Assembly: GCA_947383695.1 (NCBI GenBank)
Contig: OX376642.1
Location: 868,001 to 932,000, forward strand
Reading direction: 5' to 3'
Source of the DNA: Actinomycetes bacterium
GTDB taxonomy: Bacteria > Actinomycetota > Actinomycetes > Nanopelagicales > Nanopelagicaceae
Length of the DNA stretch: 64,000 bases
In this document: positions 25,644 through 35,233 of the stretch, one piece after another
How positions within the stretch are numbered: position 1 is the stretch's first letter
Layout: each line of letters opens with the position of its first letter
The notes under the pieces: model-generated
Told to the model about the DNA's origin: nothing
Seen by the model: only the letters and a program-made list of their open reading frames with translations
Databases searched by the model: none
Translations under genes and position numbers: made by a program

Positions 25644-26115
25644 TGGACCAGCCGGTGCGGGTAAGACAACACTGGCGGCCAAGTTCGAGGCTGAGTACTC
25701 AGCGCACTCAACTGTTCGTGTGATCCATATGGATGATTTGTATAACGGTTGGGAAAACGCTCTCGGTAACGCCTTGATGGAGATTCTGGATCGCATTACT
25801 TCCGCACATCTTGCCGGTCGTGAATGCACAATCAAGATCTTTAACTGGCATTTAATGAAGTTTGATCGTGAAGAGATTGTTAAACCTACCGATTACTTAA
25901 TCATCGAAGGTGTTGGCGCTGCCCAAGCAATTGTGCGAGAAGCAGGTGCTATTACCTATTGGTTAGATATTGATGCCGAAACTGGTTTGCAGCGAGTACT
26001 AGCTCGCGATGGCGCGCATCTTGAACAGCAAATGCGCCAATGGCAGATTGAACAATCAATTCACTTTAATACCGACCAAACGAGAGAAAACTGCGAGTTT
26101 AAACTCACTTCATAA
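25624..26115 (+). CDS. Small P-loop kinase, uridine kinase-like
   Basis: This 163-residue protein opens with a Walker A loop (DGPAGAGKTT, residues 7-16). It then has HMDDLYNGW, like the second acidic motif of uridine/phosphoribulokinase-type enzymes, and LIIEGVGA, a Walker B-like strand. The fold is that of small-molecule kinases. The substrate is unknown; overlap with the thiamine transporter hints at, but does not prove, a vitamin or nucleoside substrate trapped by phosphorylation. Confidence 0.75.
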   Translation: MTLLAIDGPAGAGKTTLAAKFEAEYSAHSTVRVIHMDDLYNGWENALGNALMEILDRITSAHLAGRECTIKIFNWHLMKFDREEIVKPTDYLIIEGVGAAQAIVREAGAITYWLDIDAETGLQRVLARDGAHLEQQMRQWQIEQSIHFNTDQTRENCEFKLTS

Positions 26116-26159
26116 GGTTTTTTGGGCGCGCCCTTGGGTCTTGCGCAAGGCGGGCTCCA

Positions 26160-26165
26160 TAAAAT
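26160..26165 (+). promoter_or_regulatory. -10 element TAAAAT, kinase gene
   Basis: TAAAAT is followed by six bases and the ATG at 26172, so the mRNA should be leaderless. A 10-bp palindrome CTTGCGCAAG (26140-26149) sits about where a -35 would be. Confidence 0.55.
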
Positions 26166-26171
26166 CTGCAC

Positions 26172-28070
26172 ATGTCTGATCTGACCGGAGAGCTCATTGA
26201 TGGGCGCTACCAATTACTGCGTCAGGTAGCCAATGGTGGAATGGCTTCGATCTATGAAGCAATTGATACTCGACTTGATAGAAAAGTTGCGGTCAAAATT
26301 ATGCACTCTCATCTTGCCCAAGATGAAGCATTTGTATCTCGCTTCATCAAGGAGGCAAAAGCTGCGGCAGCTTTGTCCCACCCCAACATTGTTGCGGTGC
26401 AGGATCAAGGGTGGAATCAAAGCGGAGTTCCTGCAGTCTTTTTAGTAATGGAGCTGATTGAGGGACACACTCTTCGTGAATATCTCAATGAACGTGGCAG
26501 ATTTGAGATCAAGGATGCGATTAATTATTTAACGCCGATACTCAGCGCCTTGGCTGCTGCACATGCTCTAGGAATTGTGCATCGTGACATCAAGCCAGAA
26601 AACATTTTGATCTCTAAAGAAGGCCGAATCAAGATCGCAGATTTTGGATTAGCCCGAGGCGAACTCATTGGTTCCACCATGACAGCTGAATCAAGTGTGA
26701 TTTTAGGAAGCGTTTCCTACCTATCCCCCGAGCAAGTGCAACGTGGAGTAGCTGATTCACGCAGCGATGTGTACGCGGCAGGCATCGTTGCTTACGAGAT
26801 GCTGACTGGAGAAAAACCATTTTCAGCAGAGTCACCAATCCAAATCGCGTACATGCATGTCAATGAAGAGATTCCGCGCCTTCGCAGCAAGCGTAAAGAT
26901 GTCCCTCAAGCCTTAGATGATTTGATCGCAAGCTCAACGGCGAAAAACCCTGATGAACGTCCACGTACCGCAGGCGATTTCTTAGAGAAGTTACAGCAGA
27001 TACAAATTGATTTAGATCCACGTAAGAATCAAATGGATCTTGGGTTAGATCTTCCAGTTGAGCCAATCCGCGAGAAGGCTCGCAAGAAGGTTAAAGAGGT
27101 TGCACCGGTCGAAATCACCGCTCCAGTTGTAGAAACAACCAAAGAGATTCGCCGCAAAGAGGAGAAAAAGCAGCGCGCAAGCAAGCGGGTTCGTCGTAAC
27201 CGCAAAGTTGCCTTGGTTCTTGCCGTTGTTTTAGGTGTGGGCGGTTGGTGGACCTTGGTCGGTCCAGGATCACGTGTTGTTGTTCCATCTGTAGTTGGTG
27301 GAAGTTTTGATGAAGCGGTCAGCGTTATTTCACCGTTGGGATTAAACGCAGTTGTTGTTGAAAATAGATTTGATGAGGAAATCCCTAAGGGAAAGATCAT
27401 CGAAAGTATTCCATCTGGTGGCGGCAAGGTTGATGCAGGTGGCTCCGTTAAGTTAATTGTTTCTAAGGGTCCCGAGCGTTACGCGATCCCGATGACAACA
27501 GGATTAACACCAGAGGCTGCACAAGTTGCAATCAAAAAGTCTCCACTTGTAGTGGGAACAATTACCGAAGTATTTAACTCCGATATTCCAAAGGGTTTTG
27601 TTATCTCAACTTCACCTGCATCGGGAACATCTGTAAAGCGTGACACAAAAGTAAATGTGTTGGTATCAAAGGGAATTGAACAGGTCGCACTTGCTTCTTA
27701 TCTTGGAAAGAGTGGCGAGCAGGCACTGAATGAGTTAACTGAGGCTGGCTTTACCGTTGAAGCCGGATATGCCTTTAATGAAACCGTTCCAGAGCTTGCA
27801 GTTATTTCACAAAATCCCGCAGGTGGAGCTTCTGCAAATAAGGGTGGCAAGGTTTCCATCTTGATCTCAAAGGGACCTCGTTATACATATATTCCAAAGA
27901 CTGTTATTACCATGGAAGCAAATGCTGCAAAAGAGATGCTTGAATCCCTTGGTTTAAAGGTCAAGGTTGTAACAATTGGAAATAACAAGAAAAAGGTTGT
28001 TAAGAAAGTTTCACCTGTGGTCAACACCAAGGTAAAACGTGGCAGCTTGGTGACGATTACCGTAGGGTAA
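26172..28070 (+). CDS. Ser/Thr protein kinase with PASTA domains (PknL/PknB type)
   Basis: This 632-residue membrane kinase has a Hanks-type catalytic domain at about residues 12-275. The lysine is K42 in VAVKIM, the catalytic loop is HRDIKPEN, and the magnesium motif is DFGLARG. A Lys/Arg-rich juxtamembrane stretch and one helix follow (about 345-365). Four PASTA repeats lie outside the cell (about 370-632). PASTA domains bind muropeptides or lipid II, so it probably senses wall synthesis. The order metF, prenyl synthase, kinase, class II DAHP synthase parallels the mycobacterial region of pknL, which favours PknL over PknB. Confidence 0.92.
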   Translation: MSDLTGELIDGRYQLLRQVANGGMASIYEAIDTRLDRKVAVKIMHSHLAQDEAFVSRFIKEAKAAAALSHPNIVAVQDQGWNQSGVPAVFLVMELIEGHTLREYLNERGRFEIKDAINYLTPILSALAAAHALGIVHRDIKPENILISKEGRIKIADFGLARGELIGSTMTAESSVILGSVSYLSPEQVQRGVADSRSDVYAAGIVAYEMLTGEKPFSAESPIQIAYMHVNEEIPRLRSKRKDVPQALDDLIASSTAKNPDERPRTAGDFLEKLQQIQIDLDPRKNQMDLGLDLPVEPIREKARKKVKEVAPVEITAPVVETTKEIRRKEEKKQRASKRVRRNRKVALVLAVVLGVGGWWTLVGPGSRVVVPSVVGGSFDEAVSVISPLGLNAVVVENRFDEEIPKGKIIESIPSGGGKVDAGGSVKLIVSKGPERYAIPMTTGLTPEAAQVAIKKSPLVVGTITEVFNSDIPKGFVISTSPASGTSVKRDTKVNVLVSKGIEQVALASYLGKSGEQALNELTEAGFTVEAGYAFNETVPELAVISQNPAGGASANKGGKVSILISKGPRYTYIPKTVITMEANAAKEMLESLGLKVKVVTIGNNKKKVVKKVSPVVNTKVKRGSLVTITVG

Positions 28071-28074
28071 GCCA

Positions 28075-28938
28075 ATGCCCACACCAGTTAAAAAACCTCG
28101 TATCGGTGCCCACACCCCTACTACTGGTGGAATGGCGAAACGATCAATCGCTTACGCACAAGAAATCGGCGCAGAAGCGATTCAAGTTTTTGCATCAAGT
28201 CCCCGAACATGGGCGATGCCAGAGGCAAAACTAGAGCTAGATGAAGCATTTAAGATCAAGGCAGCTGAGCTTGATATCGAAAGTTATGTTCACGCTCCCT
28301 TTTTAATTAACTTAGGCTCTCCAACAGAGGCAACTTACTTAAACTCTTTAGCCTCTACTAAGTATTCATTACAGCGCGGCGCAGATATTGGCGCACTAGG
28401 CGTAGTAATCCACACAGGTTCAGCTGTAGATGTTAACCATGTAGAAAAAGCATGGAAGCAGATCCATGAAGGCATGATGCCTATCCTGAATGCACTTGGT
28501 GATGATGCTCCGTACTTGTTATTAGAGCCAACAGCGGGCCAAGGTCAAAGTTTGGTGAAAAAGTTAGATGATCTCGAAATGTATTTGAAAGCACTGGAAT
28601 ACCACCCAAAGGTTGGCATCTGTCTAGATACCTGCCATGTATTTGCTGCAGGACATGACATCTCAGTGAAAGGTGGCATGACAGCGACAATTGATTTGCT
28701 AGTCGAAATCGCAGGAATCGAACGTTTCCAATTGGTCCATGCCAATGATTCGATGGATGTATGCGGTGCGCTAAAGGATCGCCACCAAAATATTGGAGAT
28801 GGTCACATCGGTGTTGATCCATTTAAGGAGCTGCTATCCCACCCAGCGGTTGCTAATGCACCATTAATTCTTGAAACACCAGGTATGGAGCCAGAACATG
28901 GCAAGGAAGTTGCGTTGCTGAAGAAGTTGCGCGGCTAA
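28075..28938 (+). CDS. nfo: Endonuclease IV (AP endonuclease)
   Basis: This 287-residue TIM-barrel enzyme cuts DNA at abasic sites. Family blocks are IGAHTPTTGG, IQVFASSPRTW, YVHAPFLINLGSP, LLLEPTAGQG, ICLDTCHVFAAGHD and HANDSMD. They contain the His, Glu and Asp ligands of the three-zinc site. It is 4 bases after the kinase gene and overlaps the EamA transporter start (TAATG). Confidence 0.95.
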   Translation: MPTPVKKPRIGAHTPTTGGMAKRSIAYAQEIGAEAIQVFASSPRTWAMPEAKLELDEAFKIKAAELDIESYVHAPFLINLGSPTEATYLNSLASTKYSLQRGADIGALGVVIHTGSAVDVNHVEKAWKQIHEGMMPILNALGDDAPYLLLEPTAGQGQSLVKKLDDLEMYLKALEYHPKVGICLDTCHVFAAGHDISVKGGMTATIDLLVEIAGIERFQLVHANDSMDVCGALKDRHQNIGDGHIGVDPFKELLSHPAVANAPLILETPGMEPEHGKEVALLKKLRG

Positions 28939-29801
28939 TGTCTGCTCGTCATCAGTTTCAATTAAAGCTGGCACCATGGGCTTTATTGTCTGTTGCGGCA
29001 GCATGGGGCTTTGCCTTCGTAGTCATGAAGGATGCGATTGAGCGTCAAACTGTAAACAATTTTCTCTTCAGCAGATTCGCAGTGGCCGTAATTGTCATGC
29101 TTGCGATTCGCCCTCAGTGCGTTAAGTACTTTAATAAGGACTTACTTGTACGAGGTTCTGCTGCAGGTTTATTTCTAGGTGGCGGATACATCCTGCAAAC
29201 ACTTGGGCTAGAACGCACTGGCGCAGCAATTACCGGCTTTATTACTGGTTTATATGTTGTCTTCACTCCGCTGATTGCCGCGGTAGTTCTGAAAGCTCGT
29301 ATCACCAAGTTAACGTGGATGTGTGTTGGTATTGCAACAGTTGGTTTGGCTTTGCTTTCCTTGCAAGGGTGGTCAATTGGATTTGGTGAATTACTCGTCC
29401 TAGGAAGTGCATTTGGTTTTGGTGCTCACATTATTGCTCTAGGAAAGTGGAGCAACGGTCGTGACGCCTATGCGATGACAGTTGTTCAGTTGACCGCCTG
29501 TGCAATTATGTCTGGAATTGCTTCAATCTTTGAAGGTGGCTATCAAATGCCTCCAGATGGTGGTGTTTGGGCGACTGTCATCTTTACTGCCGTTATCTGT
29601 ACCGCGGTCGCATTTGTTATTCAAACCTGGTCCCAAGCTCATATGACCACAACAAAGGTTGCGGTCATCTTGACGATGGAAGTTGTTTTTGCGGCGGTAT
29701 TTGCAATTGTATTCGGCGGAGAGACTCTTACCCTTCAGAAAGCCTTAGGCGGTCTGCTTGTTCTTGTGGCTATGTTTGTCATTGTGACCAAGGAATCGTG
29801 A
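28938..29801 (+). CDS. EamA/DMT family transporter
   Basis: This 287-residue protein has ten predicted membrane helices and two EamA halves (AAWGFAFVVMK near the N-terminus; GGETLTLQKALGGLLVL at the end). Drug/metabolite exporters of this type carry amino acids or other small molecules; the substrate is unknown. It overlaps the nfo stop by 1 base and is followed after 11 bases by threonine aldolase. Threonine or a related amino acid is a conceivable but unproven substrate. Confidence 0.88.
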   Translation: MSARHQFQLKLAPWALLSVAAAWGFAFVVMKDAIERQTVNNFLFSRFAVAVIVMLAIRPQCVKYFNKDLLVRGSAAGLFLGGGYILQTLGLERTGAAITGFITGLYVVFTPLIAAVVLKARITKLTWMCVGIATVGLALLSLQGWSIGFGELLVLGSAFGFGAHIIALGKWSNGRDAYAMTVVQLTACAIMSGIASIFEGGYQMPPDGGVWATVIFTAVICTAVAFVIQTWSQAHMTTTKVAVILTMEVVFAAVFAIVFGGETLTLQKALGGLLVLVAMFVIVTKES

Positions 29802-29812
29802 GAAAATAAGCC

Positions 29813-30847
29813 ATGGCAATTGACCTTCGAAGTGACACAGTAACCCGTCCATCAGCTGCAATGCGTGAAGCGATCGCTAACGCACCAGTGGGCGATGATG
29901 TTTACAGTGATGATCCGACGGTTAACTCACTTGAAGAGCGCGTTGCCGCAATGTTTGGCAAGGAAGCTGGTTTGTTTACTCCAACTGGATCACTTGCAAA
30001 TCAATTAGCTATTCGCATGTTGGTAGCACCCGGCGAAGAGTTAATCGCAGAAACCAACAGCCACATTGTCCGCGCAGAGCTAGGTGCAGCAGCAGTATTC
30101 AGCGGAATTACTACTCGTACATTCCCAGCAAAGAATGGCTTGCTTAAAGCTGCAGATGCCCTTGAAATTGCCCGCCCTAACAGCGGTCCTTACCTGGTTT
30201 CGACAACTGCTATTGCTGTTGAGAACACCCACAATTTTGGTGGCGGAACTGTTCAACCGATTGCAGAGATTGCAGCCTTGCGTAAAGGTGCAGATGATCT
30301 TGGCGTTGCTTTGCACTTAGATGGTGCACGTATTTGGAACGCACATGTTGCATCTGGCGTCGCATTTACTGAGTACGGAAAGTACTTCGACACGATCTCT
30401 GTCTGTTTATCAAAGGGGTTAGGCGCTCCAGTTGGTTCTGTAATGCTTTCTACTAAGGAACGTGTTGCAAAGGCACGTGTGTGGCGCAAGCGATACGGAG
30501 CTGGAATGCGCCAAATTGGTTTATTGGCAGCTGGAGCGCATTACGCACTGGATAACAATATTGATCGACTATCTGAAGATCACCGTCGTGCTCAAGAACT
30601 TGCGAAAGCGATTTCCGCTGTTGATTCATCACTGATTGACCCAACAACGGTTCATACAAATATCGTTGGCTTAGATCTTGCAGCTCTTCCGATTACCGCC
30701 GCTGAACTTGCTGCTCGTTGTAAGGATGCAGGTCTCTGGATTAGCGCACTTGGTCCAAAGTATGCACGCCTAGTTACTCATTTAGATTTTGATGATGCTC
30801 AATGTGCAGAGGCGATTGAAATTTTAAAGAAAGCCCTCATGGCTTAA
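29813..30847 (+). CDS. ltaE: Low-specificity L-threonine aldolase
   Basis: This 344-residue PLP enzyme splits threonine/allo-threonine into glycine and acetaldehyde. It begins with DLRSDTVTRPS, has GDDVYSDDPTVNSLEE, and has the PLP lysine in VCLSKGLGAPVGS. All are marks of the GLY1/LtaE family. Its end overlaps the convergent ogt gene by 24 bases. Confidence 0.92.
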   Translation: MAIDLRSDTVTRPSAAMREAIANAPVGDDVYSDDPTVNSLEERVAAMFGKEAGLFTPTGSLANQLAIRMLVAPGEELIAETNSHIVRAELGAAAVFSGITTRTFPAKNGLLKAADALEIARPNSGPYLVSTTAIAVENTHNFGGGTVQPIAEIAALRKGADDLGVALHLDGARIWNAHVASGVAFTEYGKYFDTISVCLSKGLGAPVGSVMLSTKERVAKARVWRKRYGAGMRQIGLLAAGAHYALDNNIDRLSEDHRRAQELAKAISAVDSSLIDPTTVHTNIVGLDLAALPITAAELAARCKDAGLWISALGPKYARLVTHLDFDDAQCAEAIEILKKALMA

Positions 30848-31297
30848 GAGCCACTGCTTCTTATCTACACCGTACGCGTAATTTCCTAGCGCTCCCCCGG
30901 TTTTTACAACGCGGTGGCAAGGAACAACAAGCATGATCGCATTGTTTGCACATGCACTTCCAGCTGCGCGAACCGCTGCAGGGCTGCCAGCTTTTTCTGC
31001 TAAATCAGAATACGACCAGGTTTTTCCTGGTGCGATCTTGCGCATCGCTTTCCAAGCAGCTTGTGAAAAGGCAGCCCCAGGTTGGCGAACCTTGATTCCA
31101 TTAAGAGCTGTGAGATCACCATCAAAGTAATCACTAATCAGATCAGAGATCACAGGGATTGATTTAACAATCTTCACATCTTTGCCTGCTTTGAAAGCAG
31201 AAACTGTTGAAAGATTTGCACCGATCAGAATTTGATCATCGGCAAGTAAGTTGAGTGTGCCTACAGGGGTCTTGTGAGAAGTAATGAAAAGTGGCAC
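30824..31297 (-). CDS. ogt: Methylated-DNA-protein-cysteine methyltransferase
   Basis: This 157-residue suicide repair protein removes alkyl groups from O6-guanine. The active cysteine is C127 in PCHRV, preceded by the helix-turn-helix region with AVRAAGSACANN containing the Arg finger. The GTG start at 31297 has TAATTT six bases upstream, overlapping the aroG stop. It is an Ogt-type protein without an AdaA domain. Confidence 0.94.
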   Translation of the reverse strand: MPLFITSHKTPVGTLNLLADDQILIGANLSTVSAFKAGKDVKIVKSIPVISDLISDYFDGDLTALNGIKVRQPGAAFSQAAWKAMRKIAPGKTWSYSDLAEKAGSPAAVRAAGSACANNAIMLVVPCHRVVKTGGALGNYAYGVDKKQWLLSHEGFL

Positions 31298-31303
31298 GCG
31301 CTA

Positions 31304-31309
31304 AAATTA
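31304..31309 (-). promoter_or_regulatory. -10 element TAATTT, ogt
   Basis: TAATTT on the minus strand is followed by six bases and the ogt GTG. The box covers the stop codon of aroG, so ogt has a promoter of its own inside the end of the upstream gene. Confidence 0.5.
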
Positions 31310-32665
31310 GCGATCGCGCAACATTTCAGCAACTAAGAAGGCAAGCTCCAGGGATTGAGCGTGATTAAGACGTGGATCACACGCTGTTTCATACCGTGAA
31401 GCAAGATCCTCATGTGAAATCTCTTCGCCGCCGCCAACACACTCCGTGACATCATCACCAGTTAATTCAATATGGACACCACCAGGATGCGTTCCCAATG
31501 ATTTATGAACTTCGAAGAAGCCCTTTACCTCATCCATAACATCATCAAAGCTGCGGGTCTTGTAACCAGTTGGTGCCTCGTAGGTGTTTCCATGCATTGG
31601 ATCGCACACCCATAGAACCTTGGCGCCCGATTTTGTAACGCCATCAACTAGCGCCGGCAAGATCTCGCGGATGTTCTTTGCACCCATACGTGTGATAAAT
31701 GTGATTCGCCCAGGCTCGCGATTTGGATCTAACTTGTCGATGAGAGCAAGTGCATCCTCTACCGTTGATTTAGGTCCAAGTTTGATTCCGATTGGATTGC
31801 GAACCTTTGAAGCAAAATCAACATGTGCACCATCTAGTTGGCGTGTGCGCTCACCGATCCAGATGAAGTGACCAGAAACATCGTATGCGTCGCCGGTACG
31901 TGAATCGATACGGGTTAAAGCCTTTTCGTACTCCATGATTAACGCTTCATGGCTGGCAAAGAAATCAACTGATTTAAAGCTTTCAGGATCTACTCCTGCA
32001 GATTTCATAAAGGCTAACGCGCGGCCAATCTCGTTAGCCATCTTCTCGTAGCGATCGCCAACCTTTGAATCGCGGATAAAGCCCTTGTTCCATTCATGAA
32101 CCTGGCGAAGATCTGCAAAACCACCTTGAGTAAATGCGCGAACTAAGTTAAGGGTTGCGGCAGATGTGTTGTACACGCGAACCAAACGATGTGGATCTGG
32201 TGTACGAGCAGCCTCTGTAAATTCAATATCGTTGACTGCATCTCCGCGGTAGGCAGGAAGCTTTACATCCCCACGGGTTTCAAAATCACTTGAACGAGGC
32301 TTTGCAAACTGCCCCGCCATACGACCAACCTTGATTACCGGAAGGCTTGAGTAGTACTGCAATACAGCAGCCATTTGAAGAATAGTTTTAATACGGTTTC
32401 TAATTGAATCTGCGGTAGCCGATGCAAATGTTTCTGCACAATCGCCACCTTGTAACCAAAATGCTTTTCCTTCGGCAGCGAGCGCAATTCGAGCTTTGAG
32501 ATCATCGCACTCACCAGCAAAGACCAATGGAGGTAACGCTTTAAGCTCTGCTACCGCTGCCTTTACTTGTGGACCATCTGGTCCACCTGGCCATGTTGGT
32601 TGCTGGGCAGCAACAAGGCCAGGTGTGAACAGAGTGTCTAACTTAGTGCTCGAATTCGAGTTCAT
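31307..32665 (-). CDS. aroG: Class II DAHP synthase
   Basis: This 452-residue plant/actinobacterial-type 3-deoxy-D-arabino-heptulosonate 7-phosphate synthase is the first enzyme of the shikimate pathway. Marks of class II enzymes are seen: FAGECDDLKARIALAAEGKAF-like start (short block FAGECDD), LQGGDCAETF, GRMAGQFAKPRS, WVCDPMHGNT and GGVHIELTGDDVTEC. Start ATG 32665 has TACACT six bases upstream. In mycobacteria this gene also lies near pknL. Confidence 0.95.
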   Translation of the reverse strand: MNSNSSTKLDTLFTPGLVAAQQPTWPGGPDGPQVKAAVAELKALPPLVFAGECDDLKARIALAAEGKAFWLQGGDCAETFASATADSIRNRIKTILQMAAVLQYYSSLPVIKVGRMAGQFAKPRSSDFETRGDVKLPAYRGDAVNDIEFTEAARTPDPHRLVRVYNTSAATLNLVRAFTQGGFADLRQVHEWNKGFIRDSKVGDRYEKMANEIGRALAFMKSAGVDPESFKSVDFFASHEALIMEYEKALTRIDSRTGDAYDVSGHFIWIGERTRQLDGAHVDFASKVRNPIGIKLGPKSTVEDALALIDKLDPNREPGRITFITRMGAKNIREILPALVDGVTKSGAKVLWVCDPMHGNTYEAPTGYKTRSFDDVMDEVKGFFEVHKSLGTHPGGVHIELTGDDVTECVGGGEEISHEDLASRYETACDPRLNHAQSLELAFLVAEMLRDR

Positions 32666-32671
32666 TGGAGA

Positions 32672-32677
32672 AGTGTA
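32672..32677 (-). promoter_or_regulatory. -10 element TACACT, aroG
   Basis: TACACT, six bases (TCTCCA), then the ATG. This implies a leaderless aroG transcript. Confidence 0.55.
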
Positions 32678-32706
32678 GGGAGTTCAAAGGTCATTGCGCG
32701 GGGCAA

Positions 32707-33732
32707 TTATCCGAAGAAGATCTCTGATTCCTTGTATAGCTCTAGAGGAACTGTCTTTAGCTTCTCAGTTGCTGTTGCTAGCGGCACACGAGCGATATTT
32801 GTGCCGTGAAGTGCAACCATCTTGCCCCAGTCACCTTCATGAGCAGCTGTAATCGCATGGAGACCGAAGCGAGTAGCCAAGACACGGTCAAATGCTGTTG
32901 GAGTTCCACCACGCTGGATGTGTCCCAATACAGATGTACGTGCTTCCTTGCCTGTCTTCTCTTCAATCTGACCAGCTAGCCAGTCACCGATACCTGAAAG
33001 CTTCACGTGACCAAATGAGTCAAGGGTCTGATCCTTAACAACCATGTCACCATCTTGAGGAATTGCACCCTCGGCGATAACGATGATTGGTGCGTAGTGA
33101 GACTTGAAACGAGACTCAACCCATTCACAGACCTTGTCGACAGAGAACTTCTGCTCTGGAATCAAGATACATGTCGCGCCGCCTGCAAGACCTGAGTGAA
33201 GAGCGATCCAACCTGCGTGACGGCCCATAACTTCTACGATCAATGCGCGGTGATGTGATTCAGCTGTTGTGTGCAGACGGTCAATTGCCTCAACTGCGAT
33301 GTTTACAGATGTATCAAAACCAAATGTGTAATCGGTGTTGTTGAGATCATTATCGATCGTCTTTGGAACACCAATCACCTTGACACCAAGCGCATCAAGC
33401 TTTGTTGCAACACCAAGAGTGTCTTCTCCACCAATTGCGATCAACGCATCGATGCCAGCCTTCTCAAGGTTTTCCTTAATCTTTTCTACGCCACCCTCGA
33501 TCTTGAAAGGGTTGGTACGTGATGAACCAAGAATGGTTCCGCCGCGAGGCAAGATTCCACGTGTTGTTTCGATGTTCAACGGCATGGTTAGACCCTCTAG
33601 AGGTCCCTTCCATCCATCACGGAAACCAACAAACTCGTGACCGTACTCTTTTACACCTTTACGAACTACAGCGCGGATAACCGCGTTAAGACCAGGGCAA
33701 TCTCCGCCGCCAGTGAGGACACCAATACGCAT
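32707..33732 (-). CDS. pfp: 6-phosphofructokinase with PPi-type active-site residues
   Basis: This 341-residue PfkA-family enzyme phosphorylates fructose 6-phosphate. The phosphoryl-donor loop reads GGEDT with D104, and the catalytic strand reads PKTIDND with K124. In ATP-dependent enzymes these positions are Gly; Asp104 and Lys124 are the known marks of pyrophosphate-dependent enzymes such as that of Amycolatopsis methanolica. PPi use is therefore predicted, making the step reversible. The ATG has a GGAG site six bases upstream. It is divergent from xylulokinase. Confidence 0.88.
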   Translation of the reverse strand: MRIGVLTGGGDCPGLNAVIRAVVRKGVKEYGHEFVGFRDGWKGPLEGLTMPLNIETTRGILPRGGTILGSSRTNPFKIEGGVEKIKENLEKAGIDALIAIGGEDTLGVATKLDALGVKVIGVPKTIDNDLNNTDYTFGFDTSVNIAVEAIDRLHTTAESHHRALIVEVMGRHAGWIALHSGLAGGATCILIPEQKFSVDKVCEWVESRFKSHYAPIIVIAEGAIPQDGDMVVKDQTLDSFGHVKLSGIGDWLAGQIEEKTGKEARTSVLGHIQRGGTPTAFDRVLATRFGLHAITAAHEGDWGKMVALHGTNIARVPLATATEKLKTVPLELYKESEIFFG

Positions 33733-33814
33733 GATTTACTCCAACAATTTTATTGTTTGATTGAGTGGCTCAAATACTTTCCGCCACCTGTGGTCAACGC
33801 TGACTGGCACAGTC

Positions 33815-33820
33815 TAGCCT
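33815..33820 (+). promoter_or_regulatory. -10 element TAGCCT, xylB
   Basis: TAGCCT, six bases, then the ATG at 33827: a leaderless arrangement. Confidence 0.5.
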
Positions 33821-33826
33821 TGCCCC

Positions 33827-35233
33827 ATGGCTAATCGACAACTCATCGCCGGCGTGGATTCCTCAACCCAATCTGTGAAGGTAGTTATTCGCGATGCCCA
33901 CACAGGTGAGTTAGTGCGCCAAGGACGTGCCTCCCACCCCGATGGCACCGAGGTTGATCCGGCACATTGGCTGACTGGATTACATGCCGCCTTTGCAGAT
34001 GCTGGCGGAGTAGATGATGTCGAAGCGATTTCTATTGCAGGACAGCAACATGGAATGGTCGCAATTGATGCGAACGGTGAAGTAATTAGAAAAGCACTGT
34101 TGTGGAATGACACACGCTCTGCAAAAGAGGCCGATGATCTCAACCGCGAGGTTGGCGGTGATCAAGAGATTGCGCGAAAAGTTGGATCAAAGTTGGTCGC
34201 ATCCTTTACCGCATCCAAGGTTCGTTGGATGGCAGATCATGAGCCTGAAAACGCAGCTCGCGTTGCATCCATCGCTCTGCCCCACGATTGGTTGTCATGG
34301 CAGCTACAAGGTGGCAAGGATTTATCAAAATTATTTACCGATCGCAGCGATGCTTCGGGAACTGGTTACTTTGATCCCAGCACATCTCATTACCGCGAAG
34401 ACATTGTTCGCCTTGCCCTTCGACATGATCAAGAGCTAACCCTTCCAAAGATTATTCAGCCAGCTCAATTTGGCGGGACAACCCTTTCTGGAATTCCAAT
34501 CGCAGCAGGTGCCGGTGATAACGCGGGAGCTGCATTGGGATTGCAAGCACAACCTGGAGATGTGATTGTTTCTTTGGGAACAAGTGGAACCGCATTTGCT
34601 GTTTCGGACACTCCAACTCATGATGCAAGTGGCGCGGTTGCAGGTTTTGCTGATGCAACAGGGCGATACCTGCCATTGGTGTGCACACTGAACGCCGCAC
34701 GCATTTTGGATGCAGCGTGCAGAATATTAGGAAAAAACCATGATGAGGTTGCACAACTTGCATTAGCTGCAAAGCCTGGTGCTAATGGATTAACACTTCT
34801 TCCTTACTTTGAAGGTGAAAGAACACCTAACCGTCCTAAGGCCACTGGTGTCTTTGCCGGAATGAATTTGAACAACTCAAATCAAGAGGATATTGCTCGT
34901 GCAATGGTTGAAGGAATGCTTGCGGGATTGGCAGATGCTGTTGATGCTTTAATTGCTCTAGGTGTTGGTGTTAATCGCATTTTGCTCATTGGTGGTGCAG
35001 CAAAAAACCCTGCAGTTCCTGTAATTGCTAGCGCATTGTTTGGTCGCGAAGTTTTAGTTCCACCAGCCGGTGAATACGTTGCAGATGGTGCAGCTAAGCA
35101 AGCCGCATGGGCCCTACTTGGTGAGATGCCAACCTGGAATTTAGGAGAAGTTACTCATCACAAGAGTGTTGCAACACCAGATGTAATGGCTCGGTACAAA
35201 GATCTAAAGGGCAATACAGAAAACTGGAGTTAG
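33827..35233 (+). CDS. xylB: Xylulokinase
   Basis: This 468-residue FGGY-family sugar kinase has the N-terminal ATPase motif [12 protein letters not shown], the xylulokinase-specific [11 protein letters not shown] and LLWNDTRS. It also has [11 protein letters not shown] and [10 protein letters not shown] in the middle, and [15 protein letters not shown] near the end. It feeds D-xylulose 5-phosphate to the pentose pathway. No xylose isomerase or transporter is seen in the window. It converges with glgC (4-base overlap). Confidence 0.92.
   Translation: MANRQLIAGVDSSTQSVKVVIRDAHTGELVRQGRASHPDGTEVDPAHWLTGLHAAFADAGGVDDVEAISIAGQQHGMVAIDANGEVIRKALLWNDTRSAKEADDLNREVGGDQEIARKVGSKLVASFTASKVRWMADHEPENAARVASIALPHDWLSWQLQGGKDLSKLFTDRSDASGTGYFDPSTSHYREDIVRLALRHDQELTLPKIIQPAQFGGTTLSGIPIAAGAGDNAGAALGLQAQPGDVIVSLGTSGTAFAVSDTPTHDASGAVAGFADATGRYLPLVCTLNAARILDAACRILGKNHDEVAQLALAAKPGANGLTLLPYFEGERTPNRPKATGVFAGMNLNNSNQEDIARAMVEGMLAGLADAVDALIALGVGVNRILLIGGAAKNPAVPVIASALFGREVLVPPAGEYVADGAAKQAAWALLGEMPTWNLGEVTHHKSVATPDVMARYKDLKGNTENWS

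Noticed and set aside
26116-26160. GC-rich stretch after the small kinase gene as terminator
   Set aside because: It can fold (GGGCGCGCCC, CTTGCGCAAG) but no T-run follows on either strand.
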